Source: Chrysaora quinquecirrha
Taxonomy: Eukaryota; Cnidaria; Scyphozoa; Semaeostomeae; Pelagiidae
Reading direction: 5' to 3'
DNA: 64,000 nucleotides
Assembly: GCA_014526335.1 (NCBI GenBank)
Contig: JACTAT010000050.1
Location: 701,348 to 765,347, forward strand
Made by a program: the position numbers and the translations under genes. A model generated the notes under the pieces. The model ran no database searches. It worked only from the letters and a program-made list of their open reading frames with translations, and had not been told where the DNA came from. The first letter of the stretch is position 1; the number at the start of each line of letters is the position of its first letter. Positions 25,301 to 34,300 of the stretch are shown here, piece by piece.

Positions 25301-28300
25301 GTTGTCGTATGGAGAAAAGTTCTCTCTCAGTGGGTTACTTAGATATTAACATATAATGAGAACCTCACTTTGGTCATAGCTGTTCGAACCATTGAACTAT
25401 GAATGATAAGCTATTAAAAGACTTGAACGATCAGGTATTGTGCGTTAATGGTGGAAAAATGCCATTCACGACAGGTGAGATGTAAACTTGACTGTGAATT
25501 CAAAAGGATTCAAGCAACATTTCTTTTAGGAGATAAAAGTTGCAGACTTGAGAGTATGACTTGGGCTGAAAACTGATGTTAGTGCTAGTATGTATTCTCT
25601 GGAGGATAAGCCACTTGAAACCATTTTCATTATGTATCAGTAGCTAACCTTGTCTACTCAGTGGGTGGGGCAAAAACTCCTCCCCAACCAAATTTTACAG
25701 ACAAATTTGAAAAGCGTTAACCAGTGTACCTATCCGGGGACATTAAACGGGCCTTCTTGCAGATAGTGACCAGAGAAGAAGAACGTGGTGCATTTAGATT
25801 CTTCTTGGTAGATAATCTTCAAAACAAAAAGACAGAAATCTACAGAGTAACAAGAGCTTAACTTGGACTAGGATGTAGTACATTTGTTTTTAGAGGCACA
25901 CAGCAACATTTTGAAAAGTTCAAAGAGAGATACCCAGTTTGTACAGCAGAGCTGAGAAGTTGGACACATGCTGACGATATAAATATTGGAGCCTGCACAA
26001 TAAAAGAGACAGAGAAAATAAAACAAAAGGCTGTTGAGATATTCAAGGATTGAGGGTTTTCATTACACAAATGGCACTCTAATGTTCCCGAGTTGGAAGC
26101 AGATCTCGCAAACCCTTCTGATCAGGCATTCGTAAAAGAAAGTTTGGGCACAAAACAGTCAGAAGTGAAGCTGTTATAACTGCTGATGAAACAAATGATC
26201 AAATTTCTAATAAAACGTTTCAGAAAACTTCAAAATTGACTGTGGAAGACTTAATTTGCAAAGGGATGAAGATGGCATATTTAGATGTAAAGGCCGGATT
26301 CAGCGGGATTACCCAATCTATATCCATTCAGAAACCCGATATCTGAGAAATTAGTGGAAGGAGCTCATTTGCGAACCCCTCAAGAGGGAGTGAGCCTAAC
26401 GATGCTGAAAATCAGGGATGAATTCTGGATTCAAAAGTTAAGAACTATCGTCAAGAAACTGCGGAAAAAGTGTCATGGGTGCAAAAGATTCCCAGTAGCT
26501 TCATCACCTGCACCTCCACAAGGAAATTTACCAAATGAGAGGTCCGAAAGAACACTATCTTTCAACATTATAGGCGTTGACTATCCCGGGCCAATTATCT
26601 ACACAGGAAAGGGCAAAGTCCATCATAAAGGCTACATAATACCCTACACAAGAGATTCAAAAATATAGATTCTTAATTAAACGTTTCGATTTTGGGATCT
26701 TCTTCAGCAAACTGTTCTTTACAATAATTGGGGGCCTGCTTATGTACCTAGATTACAATAGGGTAACAAAGAAATAAAAACCTTATTAGGGAACCTGCCT
26801 AATGCAATACAATAAAATCAAATAAGTCTAAAGGGGAGGGCCGAGGAGGAAAAGACAATGAAGTCAGAAGACAAAGAGATTTTAGGGGAAGCAGAGTACT
26901 TAATGTCCCAAGAGAAATTAAAAAACCGTAACGACACGAAGAGCCGAAGTAAAGAAAAGAGTAAAAAAACCAAAAACCCAGATCCGTAAACATTTCACAC
27001 ATGAAAGCAAGACAAAGTACGTAAAAACAAGGAACAAAAAATGGAAAAATGGAAAATATGCAATAAGGGTATAACAGGCCTTGGAGTCCACAAGTCTGAC
27101 ATTAAGGCCTCTAGGTGCAAAAGTATCCAAACTGCCAGAAACCCTCTCTAACCATAGAATCTCAACACAATCTGTCAATTTGGAAACTAATGTCCTCCTG
27201 AAAACCGTGATGACCTGCTTTTGAAATGTGCCTAAAAAACCCGCGGTTCAATTCTCCTCTATCAAAACGTCCACCACACGACTTGTAATTATTAAACCTA
27301 TTACGGAAAGGGGTAAATGTACTGCCCACATACTGTACACCAGAGACCTTACGACCCAACAAATAAACAACACCTGAGGAATGACAACCGAACCTAGAAT
27401 TAATCTTATACTCTCCACCACTCCCATGACAAATAAACCTATCTCCTTCCTTCATAAACTGACATATCTGACAACGAGCTTTACCACATCGATAGCAGCC
27501 CTTAACAAGATCCTCCTGCCCCTCGGGAGCTAGCCTAGCCCTAACCAACGACTCCTTAAGATTCTTAGCATGCCTAAAAGCTACAACTGGTTTGCTAGCG
27601 AATACCCTCTTGTGCTTCTCAGATGCCTCGAACATAGGCTGGAGCCTGCTCAAAATACTATAGATCTTGTTAAGAGCGGGATGATATGTATTATTAACGG
27701 GATACGGTCCCCCACACCCCCAATTGCTTCCACGATCCGGATTCAAAAGCATTCCTCTATCCATAACCCTAACTCTATCGACCTGCCCCTTAAAAAACCT
27801 GCATCATAGCCCCTATTAGTCAATCAACAAACTAGCTCCTCCGATCTCTCCTCTAACTTTATTATCCGAATCATAATCCGAACAAATTCTACAAATCCTT
27901 GCCATACGAAATTGTCTTCTGTGTCATGGTTGACACGACGCCTTATGCAAATACTGATGTGTATCAGTTGGTTTTGAAGAAGAGGTCCGTCTCCAAGGCA
28001 CGCCTCCTCCGAACAACTCTAACATCCAAAAAACTGATATCACCTCTAACAACTCCCTCTCAAAAGTCAGCAATAAACAAATTAGCATATGCTGGAGCAA
28101 ACTAAGTACCAATCGCTGTCCTTAACTTCTGCCTATAAACCTGACCATCAAACTCGAAAATATTATTCTCCAAAACAACCTTAGCCAAATTAACCAGCGA
28201 ACCCGTAGACACTCCTGGATTCCGCCTACTGTCAAGCGCATACCGCATCGCCTCTAGCCCCTCATCATGGGGGATGCTAGAATAAAAGGCCCATGACATC

Positions 28301-31300
28301 CGCCGTACACAGCAAGGCATCATCAGGAATATCCCCTATACCAGCAAGCAACGACAAAAGATGATGGAATACTACTAACATATTATGGAATACTACTAAC
28401 AAGGGTGTTAAGATGATGATCTAAAAACTCAGAAATATGCTCCGTAGCCGTCCCACAATTAGAGATAACTGGCCTACCTAGTACACCACTGAGACTTTGT
28501 GAACCTAAGGCAACAAATAGAACCGACCTAACTTCGACTTTTTAACCTGTAATACGACGCCTCCTTGTCCGACAACCCTTGATCACACACCTGAATTTCT
28601 GACACACAGTTCTAAACTAAACTAGGATCTTCACTCAAAACCTCATACACTTCTCTATTACACAACTGCCTATTTGCCTCTGCTACATAGTCCTCCCTAT
28701 CCCAAACTACAACCGCAGACCCCTTATCAGCCTCCTTAATAACAATAATCCTGTCATACTTAAGTTCCTCCAGAGCCTGCTTTTCACCAAACGATGAGTT
28801 ACTAAAATTGGGACCCTCTGGTGAAACAGACAGAATTTCGCCCTCTAGAAGAGAAAGATAAGTTTCCAATATAGGATCGGCCCTCGGGGGGTTCCAACCT
28901 GATTTAATATGGAATTTATCGCGATCTTAATCTAAATTATTATCGTCCATAAAAACCAAGAAAGTCTTAATCTTCGCTTTAGACCTCAAGATAATAGTTT
29001 TATCTGATCTTGAGAGAGGTTTTTATAGGAAATATTCACCACACTCCCAGAAACAAAGACGCCGGTAGGCATTTCAGAACTCTCACCACCTCCATCTGCC
29101 ATTGTTGTCGACCCCTCATCTTGTTCTCCTTCCTCAGCTGTGCTTTCTTGTTGTTCATCCTGCTCTATTTCTTCCTCTCTCAATTCACCATCGAAAAGTG
29201 CCCCATTCATCCAATGTTCAGTTGAGGAAAGTCGCATCTCCATATCGTTGTTGAATAAGATGCTCTTCTCCAAACACAATTCCTTTGCTTTCTTTATCCG
29301 TCTCTACTACTTCGCTCAAGTTCAGCCCTTACTCGACTCATGCCTCCTTTAGTCAGTTCTGTTCTCCGCATAATTAACTTGTCCTAGCACTTATCTGTTA
29401 TCTCTGTAAGTTTTTCTCTGTAATTCAAAACCAATAACGTCAGCAGTGAACTTTCTGCCTCAATCAATATTTCCTTCCATGAACTTTGTAGATCTTCTTC
29501 AATTCCACCATTGATCGATGGTTTCTTCTTTAGTCGAAGGCCAAACGGTACAGTATTAAGATATGGTCAAAATTCCCGAAATTATTTGTGATGCTCTATT
29601 TTGATTAGTTTAAGAAATTCCATATAATAAAAATTCCAATTCCAATAGAAATTCCATATAATTCCATATACCCTATACATGTAGTCTGACTTACGCTGTA
29701 CATCTTGAATCCTTGCGAAGCATGAACTGTGATGAATTTATACTGAGTTTCAAAAGGTATATTGCTGCCAAACTTGTGTCCCTGCTTTGAAATGGATAAA
29801 AAGAGTTCAACGAAATGAAAAAATGCAAGATTACCTCGTCCAACACAACATCAGATGGCAATTCAACCTCTCCAGAGCAAGCAGGTCGGGAGGTATGTTC
29901 GAGAGAATGGTTGGGATCGTAAACAGTGTGCTTTATAAAGCTAACAGAGCTGCCACGTTCACAGATTGTTATCAATAACCGACCTGGGTGGTATACAGCT
30001 ACCAGTACAGGCATCACCCAACACATTGATATTCGGGAAAGCAATTTACTTACCTGAGGAACAGCCGTCTGAGAAAGAGGATAAAGATTTATGAAAATCT
30101 GCCAGTCGTTATGGATGAGATGACAATCCGAATACTTGAGAGTCGAACGTTAAAGACATGATGCTACACACCCAGGCAGAGAGACTAAGCTAAAGAGAGA
30201 AAAATCGATCGAAATAGAGAGTTGGCAAAGTTACAGGACTCCTAGTTGGACGAGATGGCGTCGCAAGAGGAGCGAAGGTTAAAACAGCAAAATCGGACGT
30301 TGAGCGACCCTTACGACACCTTAACCCGTTTGAGCTGGGCTGCGATTTGAAGGAACAGACACCAGTGACGCTGAACGCTGAAGTCAGGCCAGTGAGGTGC
30401 TTGGCGGAACGTTTCAGTAGGACGAAGATAAAGCCTTTGGACTTTCTATTGTGACGTTATATTTGACACATTTGGTTCAACTAGGGGGAGAGTGTAGAGT
30501 AGAGAACAATTGTTTTGTTATTAATTCCACTTTAATAGACAATAGACGAGGGCGTATGAGAGAGTGTGTGACTCAGTGGCGTAGCGGAGGTCTATGGGGC
30601 CCCTAGTGACGTTGTAGGACTGGGGCCCTTTGTTCCGATGTCTAATTAGGAACAAAGAAGCTGAAATAGGAAATAGGCACTAGAAAATAGGGACCCAGCA
30701 CTAGGAAATAGGGACTAGGAAACTGCAAGTATAATGTAAAGCTTTTTGGACGTTTGTATTTCTTTTGCACTTAGTACCAACATGTCAATTTTCATCTGTC
30801 AGATTCCACTCTGTCAAACACTATAAAATTACATAAAAAAACAAATACCTTTTGATAAGACAACAGGCAGTAAAGGATGGTCAGCTTATAAAAACTTTAG
30901 ATAATGATAAGCTAACCCTGCTCTAAAGCATCAACTTTGCAATATCAATGACTTAGCTACTCATTTTAAACAGTTTGTCGTATAAGAATAGACGCGTAGT
31001 TCATCGAGAAAGATCATTTCATAATGACAAAATTTTTTAGGTCGGGGGCCCCTTGGAACCTCTAATCTGCGGGGGCCCTTAGTGGTATGCCCTAAAGGTA
31101 ACCACCATCGGCTACGCCACTGGTGTGACTTTTGAGATTCTGGATGGTCGTGAGCGTTGAAAATTCGTATCGTTTTCAATACAGATTTACAGTCAGGAAT
31201 TTACTATGAGTCCAAAGAGATAAGCATCCTATCGTAATATTGATGGTTATTTTACTTATATGCTGTTTATGTTGTCTGTTTTGTTGTTTACCAAGTCTTG

Positions 31301-34300
31301 TTTTCTTCGTGTTGTCCTAAAGGCCAAAGTTGATTATTATCAGAATTATTTGCAGGAAAGTTTCGAATTCACCACACCTATGGTTTTCTCATAAAATTTT
31401 GCCCCTTTGAACAAAATATGTGACCTTTCAGCAAGATGGCTTATTTTCTAATTACTCTCCTTGATTTTGTTGGTAGACAACTGATGACGTGACCTTTTAG
31501 CATGTTCTCTGAAGTACCGAATAATCGATGGGGACTGGGAATTATTAGGAGATTGAAAATATTGTTAAAATTAATAAACGGGGGGTTGGAATACCAAACC
31601 AACTGCTTTAGCACAACAGACTCTCCAATGTTTGAACGTTGTCGTACGAAAGCATACGAAAGCAATTTGCCATATAGCGATAAAAAAAATTATATACTCA
31701 GTTAACTCGTAGGAAAGGAAAGAAAAGCTTCATTTAATCAAACTATTTTAATTCATTTAGCAAATTATGTTCATCTAATAAAAGGGGGTGTTGGAAAATT
31801 TTTGAATAATTAACTAGCGGGGTGGGGACGATTATTCAGTACTCCAGAGTAATTATTTTTTTATTTTTTTTCAAGGATCATTAATAATGTAAATCAAGTT
31901 TCATTGCTTTGGGTTGAAAAAGATGATTTATATTAGAAACATGTTTGTCACTTTTTGATCATTCTTCCGATCACGAATTTAGTTATTTATTTTTTTATAG
32001 TTATATGTATTACCCATATCAGGTCTAGGCGTATATATGTTTCCGGTTAGTAGCCTGACCCTGAGAACCCGGGAAGAATGAGAGAAGAACTTGTTTTTCT
32101 TTCTCCGAAATTGATTTCTAGTTTAACCAAAATGATCACACTGCTTTACCTGTCTTCATCTCCCGAGAAAACAAGAAATACTGAATTTCGTAATTTTTTA
32201 TTTCTAGCTTTGCTTCTCAAATAGTTACTATTCATTTTTGGGTTCTTCAAGACTTTTTCATTTTTCTTAACAGCTCAGCCGAAGACCAACTATTAAGGAA
32301 CTGCGCGAGAGGAGAATCTTGAGGTTTAATGATTACGTTGATGTCAACGAAACAAACGATTATGATAGAAGGCAAGCAGATTTTGATTATTTATTTCCTT
32401 TCAATTTCTTGCCTTGTTAGTAAATGCCTCCTGCTTGCTGTCATAAAGAAATAAAGGGACACAAACTGAAGGTTTTTTTAATCTTCATATCTGGACATTT
32501 TTGTCCGATTTGCATTAAGTGTCAATTGTAAAGGTCCGTTAAAAGCTTTTAGTCATGTGCTTTCTTTTTTATTATTTTCATTGGAGTTTACCGACTTACA
32601 GAAAAAGGCCATTTTCCTGAAAGACCTATGTACAGTACGGTTGAATTCCAGTTTAACGAACCCGAAAAGGAGCTGTTGCAGTATGAAAAAACCATAACAT
32701 TTGGACAGTTGCATGAGTAGTCTACACAACTTATTTGTTTAACAAACATTGATTTATGCAGCATTTCTCTAATTCCTTGGCGTTTAGAGGTGCACAATTG
32801 TAAAAGTATAAATTGTTATATATATAGGTAAGAAAGCATGGCAAGTTTTTTTTAAGGTTGAGTTAGGAAGTCAAGTTGCTTTTAAATTTTCCAATTTTAT
32901 TCATAAACCATAAATTATTTTGATTTGTTTACGCATTCATTCCAGAGCTGACAAACCATGGACAAGATTAACTCCAAAAGACAAGGTGACCTGTTTTTTT
33001 CGTCTTAGACAATCTCTTCTATGTTGAAAGTAGGATTTTTTTGAAATTTTAAGTTCTGCCAGAAATACTTCGAATCTCTTAGAGTCTTGAATGGTCAGTC
33101 AATTTGAATGTTTTTCTTCATTGATTCATGTCTTGATTTCTACAATAGACCTTTTCAAAAAGATCTGGGTCGGTCGCAACATTTTTCTGCAAAATGGTAG
33201 CCGTATCGAGGAAGGAAATCCTTTCCACGGACAAAGACCAGAATTCTATTTCTTCTTTGAAAAGGTCTATTGCTTCTTTGAGATACCATCGCCTTTACGT
33301 CTGGTGGTGTTGTAGAATGCCAAAGCATCGTGTTTATCCACTTGCTTTCACTGCTTTGTTTCACCCGACATATTTTGTAATCGCAACGCTTTCTTATATT
33401 GCCGTAATTACTTGAGAATCATTGAGAATTTCGAGAATTACATTGAGAATTTTCACTTGTCATAAGGTAGATTAACTGTTTGTTCAATTGTAGGAATAGA
33501 TAGATTTAAAATTAGGGCATATATCGTCAACTTTTTGAAAAAAACACGTTCTGCATTATAATTTACGCAAGACATTATAAAGTGTCGCTCGTTTTCTCTC
33601 TCGTTTCTCCAATATCTGCAAAATCTTTTATCCCTTACAATGGGGGGTTTTTTATGTCTTCCTTGTTCTATTTCTAATAGTCACTAAGCCTTAATTTTGA
33701 AAGAATTCTATGTTTTCGGCTAGGAATTAAGTACAGATATTTCTCAAATCCTATGTGGGATTTGTAAGTCTTGTATGAAAGAGCTTTTGAGTAGTCATTG
33801 ATATATGAGCACCAGTATGTGTTTTATAGTTGTCTTAGCTCGTTAACAACATCCCTCCCGTCTTTCAACGCTTACAGGCTTGATAGCTTAAAGACTGGAT
33901 ATCATCGCTGAACTCTTATTGTTATTGTGTAAACTACATCAGGTACATCAACCTTCCTTCGGTTAGCGGAGCTGGTTCTTACTACCAATGGTTGCCTCTT
34001 TGACTCCACAATATTAAAGGGGTTGCTATTGGTAGTTAATTTGGTCCTAGCTACGCCTGTTTATTCGTTGCCTACCAGGAATTTTTCATCGCACACTCAT
34101 TCACCAGTACTTTTCTTCATCTTCTGTTACGATAGATCGACAATGTCGTTGGTTTTTCCTGTCTGCCTCTAGAACAACGTCAAGATTTCATCGATTGGTA
34201 TCGAACACTCACCCTACCTTACAGTTCACCTTCAACATCATCAAATGCAGCCTGTCCTTCATTGATAAAGATCTGTCAATTGCTGTTGCCCATTTTAACA

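Larger units (their letters stand above)
26670..29735 (-). mobile_element. Penelope-like element inserted in the BEL/Pao element
   Basis: A 3.1-kb minus-strand element split over several frames. In its own direction it holds a 5' acidic ORF (29,279-28,986), an N-terminal RT block (28,869-28,612), RT core pieces (28,323-27,924) and a GIY-YIG endonuclease (27,764-27,162). About 480 bp of 3' UTR follow, ending in a hammerhead-like motif. The BEL/Pao integrase reading is cut at its left edge and resumes at its right edge, so this element is the later arrival. Edges are placed to within about 20 bp only. Confidence 0.85.
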
